From Roseburia sp. 831b (GTDB taxonomy: Bacteria; Bacillota; Clostridia; Lachnospirales; Lachnospiraceae): a DNA stretch of 64,000 bases. A model generated the notes under the pieces. That model did not search any database and had not been told where the DNA came from. It saw only the letters and a list, made by a program, of their open reading frames with translations. Numbering within the stretch: the first letter of the stretch is position 1; every line of letters begins with the position of its first letter. The stretch is from contig NZ_CP135163.1 of the NCBI RefSeq assembly GCF_001940165.2, positions 1-64,000 on the forward strand. The letters run 5' to 3'. The translations under genes were made by a program, and so were the position numbers. Below, piece by piece: positions 16,521 to 25,732 of the stretch.

Positions 16521-17932
16521 TCGCATGAATCTGCATACTCCAGCGCTTTTTGATAAAAGTGTGCCACAAAATCTGGATTTGACGGATAGTACAAGTGTGG
16601 AAATCCCCACCAATGATTATCCCCTGCGTGCACACAGTTCCATTCTCTTTTTCCGGTTGGCTTCACCGCTTTGCAGCTCATTCCATTCTCAGTGCTATCA
16701 AAATAATGGAATTCATGCCCTTTTATCGTCTCCCCTTTTTTCAAAAAAAGAGGTTTTTCCTCTTGAAAAGCTGCATACCCAAAGTGTACCAGCTTTCCTT
16801 GATAACTGCAATCTGCCGGCAAAATGTTGCACATCGGATATGTCACACCATCTTCCGTCGTCAACGTCCGATGCAGGTACATAAAACCTCCACATTCTGC
16901 GACAGATGGCATTCCATCCCGAATCGCAGTCACTATGGATTGCATCATCTCCTGATTTTCGGACAATTCTTTTGCAAAAAGTTCCGGGTAACCACCACCC
17001 AGCAAAAGTGCGCTCGCACCTTCTGGAAGTTTTTGATCATGAACCGGCGAAAAGAACTGAAGTGAAAATCCAGCCTGCTCTAATGCCCTTAGATTTTCCT
17101 GATAATAAAAGCAAAAGGCCTCATCATAGGCAACCGCAAGGATTGTATTTTTTTTCACAATCTCATGTGTGGCTGCACCGGTCAACCGGATTTGCCTATC
17201 CTCTTTTACGTCATTTTCTCCTGGCAAGTCGGATTCCCTCACGGACGCACTTCCAAGTGCAAGAAGCGCCTCTAAATCCACCGTTTCCGCCAACGATTTT
17301 GCCGCAACCCGCACCTGTTCTTTTAAATTTTTCTTTTCCTGAGGCATCTTTAAGCCCAGGTGACGGCTCTCTAAGTGGAGTTCTTTTTGCTCCGGGAAAT
17401 ATCCTAACACCTGGATGTCCAGCTCTGACTCAATCAGGTTCGCTAGGGATGCAAAAAACATCTTGCTGACCCGGTTTAAAATAACACCTTTTATCAGATG
17501 TTCCTTATCGTAAGATAAAAAACCTGCTAAAATCGACAGAATGGATCTTCCCATTCCGTGTGCATCTACAATAAGCACAACCGGAAGCGAAATCGTTTTT
17601 GCCAGGTGATACGTGGATGCCTCTTCTTTTATGCCGCCAAGACCGTCAAAAAGTCCCATGACACCCTCCACCACTGCAAAAGCTTCCTTTTTTGTCTGCG
17701 CCAGGAACAGGTTTCGTGTATCTGCTTCCCCTGTAAAAAAGGTGTCCAGATTTCCACCCGGGACGCCAAGAATCGTCCGGTGAAACATCGGATCAATATA
17801 ATCTGGTCCACATTTGTAGGAGACAACCGGAACCTCTTTTTCTTTTAATGCCTCAATCATGGCACAGGTAATCAGGGTTTTCCCACTTCCACTTTTGGGT
17901 GCTGCAAGAACAACGCCTTTTCGCAACTGCAT
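16499..17932 (-). CDS. cbiA: cobyrinic acid a,c-diamide synthase
   Basis: A 477-residue ATP- and glutamine-dependent amidase that converts cobyrinate (cob(II)yrinate in the anaerobic route) to the a,c-diamide. The N-terminal dethiobiotin-synthetase-like domain has P-loop APKSGSGKT at about residues 10-18 and CGPDYIDPMFH. The C-terminal class I glutamine amidotransferase domain has SALLLGGGYPELF and the nucleophile Cys in VAECGGFMYL. It starts 1 nt after the stop of the upstream cbiJET fusion. Its C-terminal codons lie within the 30-bp repeat array. Confidence 0.96.
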   Translation of the reverse strand: MQLRKGVVLAAPKSGSGKTLITCAMIEALKEKEVPVVSYKCGPDYIDPMFHRTILGVPGGNLDTFFTGEADTRNLFLAQTKKEAFAVVEGVMGLFDGLGGIKEEASTYHLAKTISLPVVLIVDAHGMGRSILSILAGFLSYDKEHLIKGVILNRVSKMFFASLANLIESELDIQVLGYFPEQKELHLESRHLGLKMPQEKKNLKEQVRVAAKSLAETVDLEALLALGSASVRESDLPGENDVKEDRQIRLTGAATHEIVKKNTILAVAYDEAFCFYYQENLRALEQAGFSLQFFSPVHDQKLPEGASALLLGGGYPELFAKELSENQEMMQSIVTAIRDGMPSVAECGGFMYLHRTLTTEDGVTYPMCNILPADCSYQGKLVHFGYAAFQEEKPLFLKKGETIKGHEFHYFDSTENGMSCKAVKPTGKREWNCVHAGDNHWWGFPHLYYPSNPDFVAHFYQKALEYADSCEKASPQA

Positions 17933-17933
17933 C

Positions 17934-20072
17934 TTAATCCCTCCCGTTCTTTTTCTTGCCGTGTAAGGTAAAAGAACAAATCAGAATCGGATTTTCTGCT
18001 TTTGGCATCTGATAAGCGCCAAGACTACGGTAACGGCTTACCTGCATCTGAACCAGTTCAAACCCGCTCACCGCATAATTTTCCTTAATCTGTGGCAATT
18101 CTGAGATGGTTTCCAAACTTACTGCATTTAAAACTACACGCGTACTTGGATTCTTTTTCGAAAGACAATCTAAAATCTCCCAAAGATGTCCTCCACTTCC
18201 ACCGATAAATGCATGTGTCGGCTGCTCTGGCAATTCAAGTGCGCCCGGTGCCGTTCCGCCGATAATTTTCATGTTTGAAACACCAAACTTTTCTTTGTTC
18301 TGCTTTAAAAGTTCCAGTGCCTCCTCTTTTTGTTCAATGGCATAAACGGTAATATGCTTTGATAATCTTGCAGCCTCGACCGCAATAGAACCCGTGCCGC
18401 TGCCGATATCGTAAAGCACAGAATTTTCCTGCAATCTTAGTTTGCATAGACTAACTTCGCGCACTTCCTCTTTGGTCATCGGAACCTTTGCGCGAAGGAA
18501 CTCATCGTCTGAAATGCCTGGCGTGATAGCACTCTTCTTGACGCTTCCAATCGTTCCGGCTTTCTGTGAAGTTTCATCCTGCATTATGGAATTCGTCTCT
18601 CTTTCAAGCAGAACGACATAAAGCCCTTCCTTTTCCACCTGCATGCATTCCTCCGGTGACAATTCTTTTACGTTCTGCTCCGGATAAGACAGCTGGTAAC
18701 CAACATAAATATGTAGTCTTTCTTTCTTTGCCGCAAAAAGTTCCCCCAGACGTCTGATATCTTTTGCCCCTGATACGAGAAGAAAAAGGCGTCCCTGCTG
18801 CTCAAGACAAGACAACACCTCCTCCTGCCAGCCTTCTTTGTCACTTTTTCCATGAATGCTGTAAATTCCGGCATCATTCCAGTTTGTGCCAAGCGCGGCA
18901 GCCAGCATCTGAACCGAAGAAATTCCTGGTGCAATCCGAAGAGAGCCGGTCAGCTTTTTTTCTTCCAGCGCACGGGACAGGCACTCGTAGACTTTCTTAC
19001 AACCACTGTAAAAACCGCTGTCCCCGGAAAAAAGAATCACAACTTTTAACGTTTCAAGCGGTGCATACTCCTTACTCGCCAAAAGAAGGGATTCCAAAAT
19101 ATCATTTGCAAGGTATTTTGCCTCTTTTTTCAGGCGGGCAGAATAAGGTGCTATCAAGCGGCTTGCTCCGTACAAAAGGTCCGCCTGTTCGATTGCATTT
19201 CTCGTCTCAAGCGTCATCGTTGCCTCCGTTCCCATTCCGGCTCCGGCAAGCAAAATTTCAAGATTTGCACTTTCTTTTTCCTTTGCACCCGTTAATGTGG
19301 CAATCCTGTTACAAACCTCAGAAAACGAAAGCCCCTCTGGTGCATTTTCCTGTGTGTCCGTCTCCTTTTTTATCACAAAAAGAGGGATGTTGGCTCTCCT
19401 TGCAGCCTCCTGCTTTTCCGGGAATCCTCCTGTCGCACCGCCCTGTTTTGTAACTACACATGTAATTTCATATTGATGGAGTAACGCCTCATTCATTTCC
19501 ACAGAAAACGGTCCCTGCAATGCCAGAATCTGTTTGGGCAAAAGTCCTTGCTCCATGCAGATAGAAAGACTTTCGATACCCGGTAACACCCGCACATAAA
19601 GCCTTTTTCTAAGACGTTCTGACTGACAGAATTTTGCCAGCTCTTTGCTTCCGGTTGTAAGCAAAATATGCCCCGGCACCTGTTCTAATGCCTGAACGCA
19701 ATCTTCTATCGTCTGATAAAACTGCGTCTGATTCGTTCCATCTGCTGCAATATCACGCTCTAAACGAAGGTATTCGATTTCCTGTCCTGCCGCTTTACGC
19801 TCTTTTACACAGGCGCGGATGGTTTTGGTTACCTCCGTCGCATATGGGTGCGTCGCATCCACTACAACTTCGAACTGGTGTTCTTTTAAGAATTGCGCCA
19901 TCTCCTCTTTTGCCAGACGGCCTCTATGGATGGTGACAAGCGGGTGCTCTTTCATGACAAGCTCCCCATATTCCGTTGCAACGGAGACATCATGCGGTAT
20001 CTGTTTTTTTGCTAAATGTTCTGATAATCTTCGTCCTTCTGTTGTTCCTGAAAAAATAAGAATCTTTTTCAT
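17934..20072 (-). CDS. cbiJET: CbiJ-CbiE-CbiT triple fusion (precorrin-6A reductase and precorrin-6B methyltransferase/decarboxylase)
   Basis: A single 712-residue chain covers three B12 steps. Residues 1 to about 255 are CbiJ, the precorrin-6A reductase (ILIFSGTTEGRRLSEHLA, VDATHPYA). About 268-480 is CbiE, the C5-methyltransferase of the SUMT fold (LLAGAGMGTEATMT, LFSGDSGFYSG). About 520-712 is CbiT, the C15-methyltransferase/decarboxylase (AKVPMTKEEVR, LYDIGSGTGSIAVEAARLS, FIGGSGGHL). E-T fusions (CobL) are common, but adding the reductase in front is less so. The start overlaps the end of cbiH by 4 nt. Linkers around residues 255-268 and 480-520 look unstructured. Confidence 0.95.
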   Translation of the reverse strand: MKKILIFSGTTEGRRLSEHLAKKQIPHDVSVATEYGELVMKEHPLVTIHRGRLAKEEMAQFLKEHQFEVVVDATHPYATEVTKTIRACVKERKAAGQEIEYLRLERDIAADGTNQTQFYQTIEDCVQALEQVPGHILLTTGSKELAKFCQSERLRKRLYVRVLPGIESLSICMEQGLLPKQILALQGPFSVEMNEALLHQYEITCVVTKQGGATGGFPEKQEAARRANIPLFVIKKETDTQENAPEGLSFSEVCNRIATLTGAKEKESANLEILLAGAGMGTEATMTLETRNAIEQADLLYGASRLIAPYSARLKKEAKYLANDILESLLLASKEYAPLETLKVVILFSGDSGFYSGCKKVYECLSRALEEKKLTGSLRIAPGISSVQMLAAALGTNWNDAGIYSIHGKSDKEGWQEEVLSCLEQQGRLFLLVSGAKDIRRLGELFAAKKERLHIYVGYQLSYPEQNVKELSPEECMQVEKEGLYVVLLERETNSIMQDETSQKAGTIGSVKKSAITPGISDDEFLRAKVPMTKEEVREVSLCKLRLQENSVLYDIGSGTGSIAVEAARLSKHITVYAIEQKEEALELLKQNKEKFGVSNMKIIGGTAPGALELPEQPTHAFIGGSGGHLWEILDCLSKKNPSTRVVLNAVSLETISELPQIKENYAVSGFELVQMQVSRYRSLGAYQMPKAENPILICSFTLHGKKKNGRD

Positions 20073-20806
20073 TGTTCTCTTCGATATCCTCTCGGTGTGA
20101 CAAGTTTTCCACCTAAAATCCTTGTTTTGGAGTTTCCGATAAACACGGTTGTAAACATATTGACCTGCATATGCTCTAATTCTTCTAAGGTACAGGTTAC
20201 GATGCGTTCCCCATCCCTCCCGATATTTTCCACATAACCGCAGGCTCTCTCCGGCTCTATTTCTTTTTGCAAAATCTTACATGCTTTTTCCAGATAATCT
20301 GCTCTTTTGTGGCTCGACGGATTGTAGATTGCAATTGCAAAATCTCCACGTGCCGCCATCGTGAGGCGTCGCTCAATCAGTTCCCACGGTGTCAGCAAAT
20401 CACTTAAACTAATCACGCAATAATCATGGTTTAACGGTGCGCCAAGCACTGCTGCTCCGCTGTTTGCGGCCGTAATTCCAGGTACGACCTCCAATTCAAT
20501 TTCTGGATAATCTGTGCCAATCTCATACATCAGTGACGCCATTCCATAAACCCCGGCATCTCCACTGCAAATCATAGCGACGGATTTTCCTTCCATCGCC
20601 TGCTCGAAACACATCTGGCACCTTTTTTCTTCCTGGCGCATCGGCGTGGAAAGAAACGTTTTATTCTGAAAACGTTCCCCCAGCAAGTCTAAATATACCG
20701 TATAACCGACAATGACCTCGACCTGCTCTAATACCTGCAGTGCATATCCCGTCATCTGTATCTCTTCTCCCGGTCCCATTCCAACAATCCAAATCTTATT
20801 CTTCAT
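20069..20806 (-). CDS. cbiH: cobalt-precorrin-3B C17-methyltransferase
   Basis: A 245-residue SAM-dependent methylase of the SUMT fold that methylates C17 with ring contraction. Motifs are IVGMGPGEEIQMT at the N terminus, MICSGDAGVYGMASL near residue 82, PGITAANSGAAVLGAPLNHD (the CobJ/CbiH signature) and AIYNPSSHKRADY. The ATG overlaps the 3' end of cbiG by 11 nt and follows GGAGA inside that gene, so translation is coupled. Confidence 0.96.
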   Translation of the reverse strand: MKNKIWIVGMGPGEEIQMTGYALQVLEQVEVIVGYTVYLDLLGERFQNKTFLSTPMRQEEKRCQMCFEQAMEGKSVAMICSGDAGVYGMASLMYEIGTDYPEIELEVVPGITAANSGAAVLGAPLNHDYCVISLSDLLTPWELIERRLTMAARGDFAIAIYNPSSHKRADYLEKACKILQKEIEPERACGYVENIGRDGERIVTCTLEELEHMQVNMFTTVFIGNSKTRILGGKLVTPRGYRREQ

Positions 20807-21842
20807 ATAATGTCAATCTCCATTCTTCCTTTGCAATTGCAAGTGTCATTCCATTTTCCGCCTGTTTGCGTCTGACGAGTCTTACCCCATCTTTTCCGGC
20901 TGCGATTGCGGCTCTCTCGCAGACATTATCCACACCGACCTGCTCTTTTACAAAAGCCGATGGCAAAAAATCACCCTTGATGTGCATAAGCGTATCAGCA
21001 TCAAACACGACAAACGGAATTCCCTTTTTATGTGACAGGGCAAGAATTGCATGTTCCTCTTTTTTCCGGTCGATAGAAGCAATTGCGCGAACCTGCTCCC
21101 AGGTAATGCCCGCTTCTTTTAAACATTTCTCCACAAATGCTTCTAAAACCTCATCCTCTTTGTCCCTCCGGCAGCCAATTCCAAGGATGTATTCCCTTGG
21201 AACAAGGGTTAAAAGGGGCATCCTCTCATTTTCGACCGATTTATTTTCTTGTAATTCAGTCTCCCTGCAACGCTTTCCTATCATAACATCCACCTGGGAT
21301 GCATACGCATCCGAAACCGCCATGGAAAGCTTCTTTTTCTCTAGCACCTTCGAAGAAACCTTTGCAATGCCGTCTTTGTTCGCCACCGCCAAATCATGCT
21401 TCTTTGCAAACACATCGATGGAAAACTGGATTGAGACATCGGTCGCAGTTGTAATGACAGGCGTAGTTGAATCTAGCAATCTCGAAATATTCCTTGCAAT
21501 CTCGTTTGCGCCACCGACATGACCGGATAAAATCGGAATGACAAACTGTCCGTTTTCATCCATGACAAGCACCGGACTATCGGTTAATTTCGACTCTAAA
21601 AAAGGCGCAATCGTTCTTACCGCAATCCCACATGCCCCGATAAAAAGAATTGCTTTTCTCGCTAAAAAGCATTCTCCTGCCCACTCTTTTAAATCTGTAA
21701 CATAGGCAGCATCAGAAACTTCTTTTTTTGCGGTAAAAACAGAAATTTCATACGGCATCGCGCTTTCTATGAAACGCGTTTTCATGCTCTTTGCAAGTTC
21801 ATTTCCTTTATGCGTAAAACTGATGATACATAGTTCCATCAC
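20796..21842 (-). CDS. cbiG: cobalt-precorrin-5A hydrolase
   Basis: A 348-residue CbiG, which opens the delta-lactone and releases acetaldehyde from cobalt-precorrin-5A. The N and central domains carry ACGIAVRTIAPFLESKLTD and PILSGHVGGANEIAR. The C-terminal CbiG_C domain shows YILGIGCRRDKEDEVL and ASIDRKKEEHAILAL. The first codon is a GTG with AGGA 8 nt upstream and an ATG immediately after it; either start gives nearly the same protein. It overlaps cbiF by 4 nt and cbiH by 11 nt. Confidence 0.95.
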   Translation of the reverse strand: MMELCIISFTHKGNELAKSMKTRFIESAMPYEISVFTAKKEVSDAAYVTDLKEWAGECFLARKAILFIGACGIAVRTIAPFLESKLTDSPVLVMDENGQFVIPILSGHVGGANEIARNISRLLDSTTPVITTATDVSIQFSIDVFAKKHDLAVANKDGIAKVSSKVLEKKKLSMAVSDAYASQVDVMIGKRCRETELQENKSVENERMPLLTLVPREYILGIGCRRDKEDEVLEAFVEKCLKEAGITWEQVRAIASIDRKKEEHAILALSHKKGIPFVVFDADTLMHIKGDFLPSAFVKEQVGVDNVCERAAIAAGKDGVRLVRRKQAENGMTLAIAKEEWRLTLYEE

Positions 21843-22609
21843 ACATCCGTTCCTTTCTTTGCGCTGCGAAACTCCGTGGAAAAATCGCTTGCATAAAGAC
21901 GCGACTTTTCATATCCTTTTTGTGCAATCGCATCTCCCACTAAAACAAGGGCTGTCTTTGTAATATTGTGCTCTTTCGCAACCTTTGCGAGCGTTGCCAC
22001 CGTGCAAAAATAGATTTCCTCGTCAGGCCAGGTTACCTTATACGCAAGTGCTGCCGGGGTATCCTCCTTATATCCGCCTGCAAGCAGCCTTTTCGTTAAC
22101 TGCTCTAACACTCCGGTGCTTAAATAAATCGCCATCGAACACTGATGTGCTGCAAAAGATTCAATCTGCTCTTTTTCCGGGACAGCCGTACGGCCTTCCA
22201 TTCTTGTGATAATCAAAGATTGTGAAATATTTGGCAAAGTATATTCCAGATTCATGGAAGCCGCTGCACCAAAACATGCGCTTACCCCAGGTGTGGAATC
22301 GAATGGAATCCCTTTTTCCTCCAATGCATCCATCTGCTCTCTTACTGCTCCGTAAATACTTGGCTCTCCGGTATGAAGTCTTACAACATCTTTTCCCCCG
22401 GCTGCCGCCATTTCCATAACCTCAAGCACTTCCTCTAACGTCATCGTTGCGCTGTTATAGATTTCACATTCTTTTTTGGCATAAGAAAGCAGCTCTGGAT
22501 TCACAAGTGAACCGGCATAAATAATGACATCTGCCTTCTCTAACTGGTGCATCCCGCGCACCGTAATCAAATCCTTTGCACCGCACCCTGCTCCTACAAA
22601 ATGTATCAT
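21839..22609 (-). CDS. cbiF: cobalt-precorrin-4 C11-methyltransferase
   Basis: A 256-residue SUMT-fold methylase acting on C11. MIHFVGAGCGAKDLITVRG at the N terminus is the CbiF/CobM signature, with LHTGEPSIYGAVREQ near residue 80 and TPGVSACFGAAASMNLEYTL after it. GGAGG lies 7 nt before the ATG, within the end of cbiD. Overlaps on both sides show tight translational coupling. Confidence 0.96.
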   Translation of the reverse strand: MIHFVGAGCGAKDLITVRGMHQLEKADVIIYAGSLVNPELLSYAKKECEIYNSATMTLEEVLEVMEMAAAGGKDVVRLHTGEPSIYGAVREQMDALEEKGIPFDSTPGVSACFGAAASMNLEYTLPNISQSLIITRMEGRTAVPEKEQIESFAAHQCSMAIYLSTGVLEQLTKRLLAGGYKEDTPAALAYKVTWPDEEIYFCTVATLAKVAKEHNITKTALVLVGDAIAQKGYEKSRLYASDFSTEFRSAKKGTDV

Positions 22610-23718
22610 ACGTTTTCCTCCTGCTGCTTTTTTAATTCTTCTAACAAACTTTGCGCACCTTTTGTCTTGCCCAGCAATCCGATTTCATTGCTATATACCA
22701 TGCACTCGATTTGCACACTCCCCATTGCCCGATGATTTAAATGGTCTGCAATCTTTTCCATGACCTGCTCCATCACCGGTTCCAACAAATTTTCTTTTTG
22801 AATCCGGTTCATGGCATCCTCGGTACTGATGCAGTCTAAAATCGCTTGTAACAAGGAAGTGGATGCTCCCGCACGGATTGCTGCCGCCGCAATTAACTCC
22901 ATCCGGCAGTCGCCCTCCTTGGAATGCGTGTTCATGATACCACCGGAAACCTTAATCATTTTCCCGATATGCCCGGTCAAAAGAACCTTTTGGAAGCCAA
23001 GCTCGCGTACCATATCAATCGTCTGACCAATGAAATTACTGCATTTTACACTTTTATCTAAGTCAAAGCCATAGGTTTCCCGCATAAAATCTAGTCCATA
23101 ATTGCCAGGTGATATCGCTACAATTGTAGTTCCTTCCTCTTTTTTCTGATTCAATTCTACCCGGATGGTATCCAAAAGCGCCTGCGCACTCATCGGTTCC
23201 ACCACGCCGCTTGTCCCAAGAATCGAGATGCCGCCCACGATTCCAAGTCTTGGGTTAAACGTCTGCTTGGCAATCTCTTCTCCTTGCGGCACTTCAATGA
23301 GAACCTTTAATGCGCCCTGATAATCAAAAAAATGGCAGACCTCGCCCACTTCTTTTTGAATCATCTGTCGTGGAACGGAATTGATTGCCGCATTTCCGAC
23401 CGGCTGGTCTAGCCCTGGTCTTGTCACGCGTCCAACCCCAGCGCCACCGTCAATTAAGATGCCTTCTCCGGTACCATAGGAAACCGTTGCGTACACGAAT
23501 GCGCCTGTCGTAACATCCGGGTCATCGCCACCGTCCTTTACAACGGCACAGCGCACCCACTCTTCCTCTCTTTGAATGTCTTCTAAGATGGCATGAAACG
23601 GGATTCCCTTTGGTGTCTCAATCGTAATGTCCTCTTTTTTTCGTCCACCAAGCAGCATATACGCTGCCGCCTTTGCCGCCGCTGCGGCGCAGCTTCCGGT
23701 TGTAAATCCAAAACGCAT
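22606..23718 (-). CDS. cbiD: cobalt-precorrin-5B C1-methyltransferase
   Basis: A 370-residue CbiD, the C1 methylase unique to the anaerobic pathway. It starts MRFGFTTGSCAAAAAKAA, the family signature. GGDDPDVTTGAFVYATV near residue 65, GGAGVGRVTRPGLDQPVGNA near 92 and LLTGHIGKMIKVSGG around 245 also fit. Its presence with cbiG shows that the cobalt-early anaerobic route is used. GGAGAGGG precedes the start. The 12-nt gap to cbiC upstream is the longest between the cbi genes here. Confidence 0.96.
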   Translation of the reverse strand: MRFGFTTGSCAAAAAKAAAYMLLGGRKKEDITIETPKGIPFHAILEDIQREEEWVRCAVVKDGGDDPDVTTGAFVYATVSYGTGEGILIDGGAGVGRVTRPGLDQPVGNAAINSVPRQMIQKEVGEVCHFFDYQGALKVLIEVPQGEEIAKQTFNPRLGIVGGISILGTSGVVEPMSAQALLDTIRVELNQKKEEGTTIVAISPGNYGLDFMRETYGFDLDKSVKCSNFIGQTIDMVRELGFQKVLLTGHIGKMIKVSGGIMNTHSKEGDCRMELIAAAAIRAGASTSLLQAILDCISTEDAMNRIQKENLLEPVMEQVMEKIADHLNHRAMGSVQIECMVYSNEIGLLGKTKGAQSLLEELKKQQEENV

Positions 23719-23730
23719 GAAACCCTCTCC

Positions 23731-24366
23731 TTATCTTCTTAACTGATACAAAATCGCGTTGCAGATTGCCGCTGCAACATTGCTGCCGCCTTTTCGTCCT
23801 CGGTTAATGATGTATGGCACATCCGTCTTAATAATCAGCTCTTTTGCTGAAACGACATTGACAAATCCAACCGGAACCCCGATGATAAATGCCGGGCGAT
23901 ACACACCCTCGCTCATCATCTTATGAAGTTCAATCAAAGCCGTCGGTGCATTCCCAACCGCAAAAATGACCGGTTTCTTTAGCTGCGCCGCCTTTTCCAT
24001 GCTAACCGTTGCTCTCGTGACCTGACGCTCCTTTGCAATTTTGGCAACATCTTCATCCGCCATAAAACAGTGCGCCTCCCCGCCGAACGACGCTAAAATC
24101 TTTTTGTTGATTCCCGCAAGTGCCATATTGGTGTCGGTCACAATGTCTGCCCCGTCTAAAATCAGCTGTTTTGCGATGGCAACCGCATCCTTTGAATAAG
24201 TCATTGTCTTGGCATACTCAAAATCTGCACTCGTATGAATCACACGTTTTGTCACAAGTTCCTGGCTCTCTGGCAACACAATATTCCGTTCTTTTAACTC
24301 CTCCGAAATAATCTCAAAGCTTCGCTTTTCAATGTCTCCCGGAAGCACAAATTCTATCTTATCCAA
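23731..24366 (-). CDS. cbiC: cobalt-precorrin-8 methylmutase
   Basis: A 211-residue CbiC/CobH that moves a methyl group from C11 to C12 to give cobyrinate. The catalytic His is in VIHTSADFEYAKTM. DTNMALAGINKK, VGNAPTALIEL and IINRGRKGGSNVAAAICNA are family motifs. It uses a TTG start (24364-24366) with GAGG about 9 nt upstream, overlapping the last codons of cobD by 8 nt. The rare start may keep its level low relative to neighbours. Confidence 0.95.
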   Translation of the reverse strand: MDKIEFVLPGDIEKRSFEIISEELKERNIVLPESQELVTKRVIHTSADFEYAKTMTYSKDAVAIAKQLILDGADIVTDTNMALAGINKKILASFGGEAHCFMADEDVAKIAKERQVTRATVSMEKAAQLKKPVIFAVGNAPTALIELHKMMSEGVYRPAFIIGVPVGFVNVVSAKELIIKTDVPYIINRGRKGGSNVAAAICNAILYQLRR

Positions 24367-25396
24367 CTCTCATTTCCTCTCTCATCACTGCAATCAGCCG
24401 TTCATTTTCCTGCCTTGTCTTTACGGCAATGCGGTAATAATCTTTTCCAAGTCCCTGATAATTACTGCAATCCCGGATTAAAATTTTATGTTTCAATAAT
24501 GCCTCATAAAGCGGCGCCTTTGTCTTAAAAAGCAAATAGTTCGTCTCACTGTTAAAAACTTCACAATCTAATTTTTCTAACTGCTCTTTTAACCAGATGC
24601 GCTCCGTTTGAATGACCTCTTTGCTTTCTTCGATGAACTTCGTCTCCTTGACCGCCGCAACACCTGCCATCTGTGCAAAAACGGAAACGTTCCACTCTGG
24701 GAGCTGCCTTTGTATCCGCGATAACAGTGTCTGATTCTCACAAATGGAATAGCCGAGCCGTACACCCGGAATGGAAAATGTTTTCGTAAACGCCCGGACA
24801 CGTATCAGATGTGCAAACTTTCTCTTTGCAAAAAAAGTTTCATACTGCACTGCCCCCACACAAAATGGAAGGAAGCACTCGTCTAACACCACATAAATTC
24901 CAAGATTTTCACAATGTTCTAAGATTTTTTCCAAAAGGGAAAGCTCGACACATGCCCCCGTCGGGTTATTCGGATTTGCAAGAAAAAGAAAATCCGTCTC
25001 CTCCGTCAGTTCTTCTAAAAAAGTCTCGGATAACTGGTATCCGTCTTCTTTTCTCATCGGAACAAACTTTATCTGCGCTCCCACCGCCTGTGCCGCCTGC
25101 TCATAACCCAAAAAAGAAGGCACCGGTATCACAATCTGCGTTGGTTTTATCGCATGCACAATCGCAAGGAAAAGTTCGGATGCCCCGTTTCCACACAGAA
25201 TACTGTCCGGCGGAACTTTTTCATACGCTGCTAATGCATCTTTTAATTGCTCTTGTTTTGGGTCTGGATACTGTATACAATGTTCCACTGCTTCATGCAT
25301 CGCATTTTGAACCGACTGCGGAATGCCCAGTGGATTCATATTCACGGAAAAATCAAGTTCCACCTCATTCCGGTAGATGTCGCCTCCATGGTTCAT
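24359..25396 (-). CDS. cobD: threonine-phosphate decarboxylase
   Basis: A 345-residue fold-type I PLP enzyme that makes (R)-1-amino-2-propanol O-phosphate, the linker of the cobalamin nucleotide loop. It starts MNHGGDIYRNEVELDFSVNM, the typical HGG...DFSxNxNP opening of CobD. FLANPNNPTGA is near residue 138 and the PLP Lys is in AFTKTFSIPGVRLGY. Histidinol-phosphate aminotransferases are close relatives, but the opening motif and the B12 operon context favour CobD. GGAGG lies 10 nt upstream. The preceding 336 bases contain the palindromic element at 25461-25700. Confidence 0.92.
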   Translation of the reverse strand: MNHGGDIYRNEVELDFSVNMNPLGIPQSVQNAMHEAVEHCIQYPDPKQEQLKDALAAYEKVPPDSILCGNGASELFLAIVHAIKPTQIVIPVPSFLGYEQAAQAVGAQIKFVPMRKEDGYQLSETFLEELTEETDFLFLANPNNPTGACVELSLLEKILEHCENLGIYVVLDECFLPFCVGAVQYETFFAKRKFAHLIRVRAFTKTFSIPGVRLGYSICENQTLLSRIQRQLPEWNVSVFAQMAGVAAVKETKFIEESKEVIQTERIWLKEQLEKLDCEVFNSETNYLLFKTKAPLYEALLKHKILIRDCSNYQGLGKDYYRIAVKTRQENERLIAVMREEMRVG

Positions 25397-25460
25397 TGCT
25401 TTGGCCTCCTTTCGTTTTGCTTTACTAATTTATTTCATAGGATAATTTATAGGTTACTAA

Positions 25461-25700
25461 CTGGAAAATGGCAAAAGTCCAGGATAAATTTTGTTGTGAT
25501 GTACGAACCTAAGAAAATCTGGATATGCCTGAAAAAAATGACAACAAGTGACGTGAACGGCTTCAACGAGCCATCCTTGGCTCGTGAAGCCTTGTTCTGC
25601 CATCCATGGCAGAACATCACTGGAATAGAACAGGCATACTTAGATTTTCTAAGATTCTCCCATAGGTACAAAATTTGTCCTGGGTTTTACCATTTTCCAG
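25461..25700. repeat. 240-bp nested palindromic element, copy A
   Basis: Terminal inverted repeats CTGGAAAATGG (25461-25471) and its complement (25690-25700) are perfect and continue inward as a long imperfect stem (CCAGGA.AAATTTTGT, then GAAAATCT..ATGCCTG at 25513-25531 paired with 25631-25649). The loop carries two more hairpins, at 25559-25591 (GGCTTCAACGAGCCA arm) and 25594-25615 (GTTCTGCCAT arm). The core around 25548-25622 recurs in reverse orientation at 27875-27950. It has no coding gene. It could be a MITE-like element or a structured RNA between cbiB and cobD. Confidence 0.75.
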
Positions 25701-25732
25701 CCACTACGTTGTGAATTATCTTATCGAATACA

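Noticed and set aside
15423-16613. A longer CbiL start upstream of 16403.
   Set aside because: It would translate the 30-bp repeats and overlap cbiA by 115 nt; the ATG at 16403 has a proper ribosome site.
25397-25460. A second cobalamin riboswitch ahead of cobD.
   Set aside because: No B12 box or aptamer-like segment is visible; the gap is filled by the palindromic element.
25447-25671. Small reading frames inside palindromic element A and a similar one in element B (27872-28063), sharing a short peptide segment.
   Set aside because: The shared peptide comes from the palindromic core read on both strands; there is no ribosome site and the frames differ outside the core.
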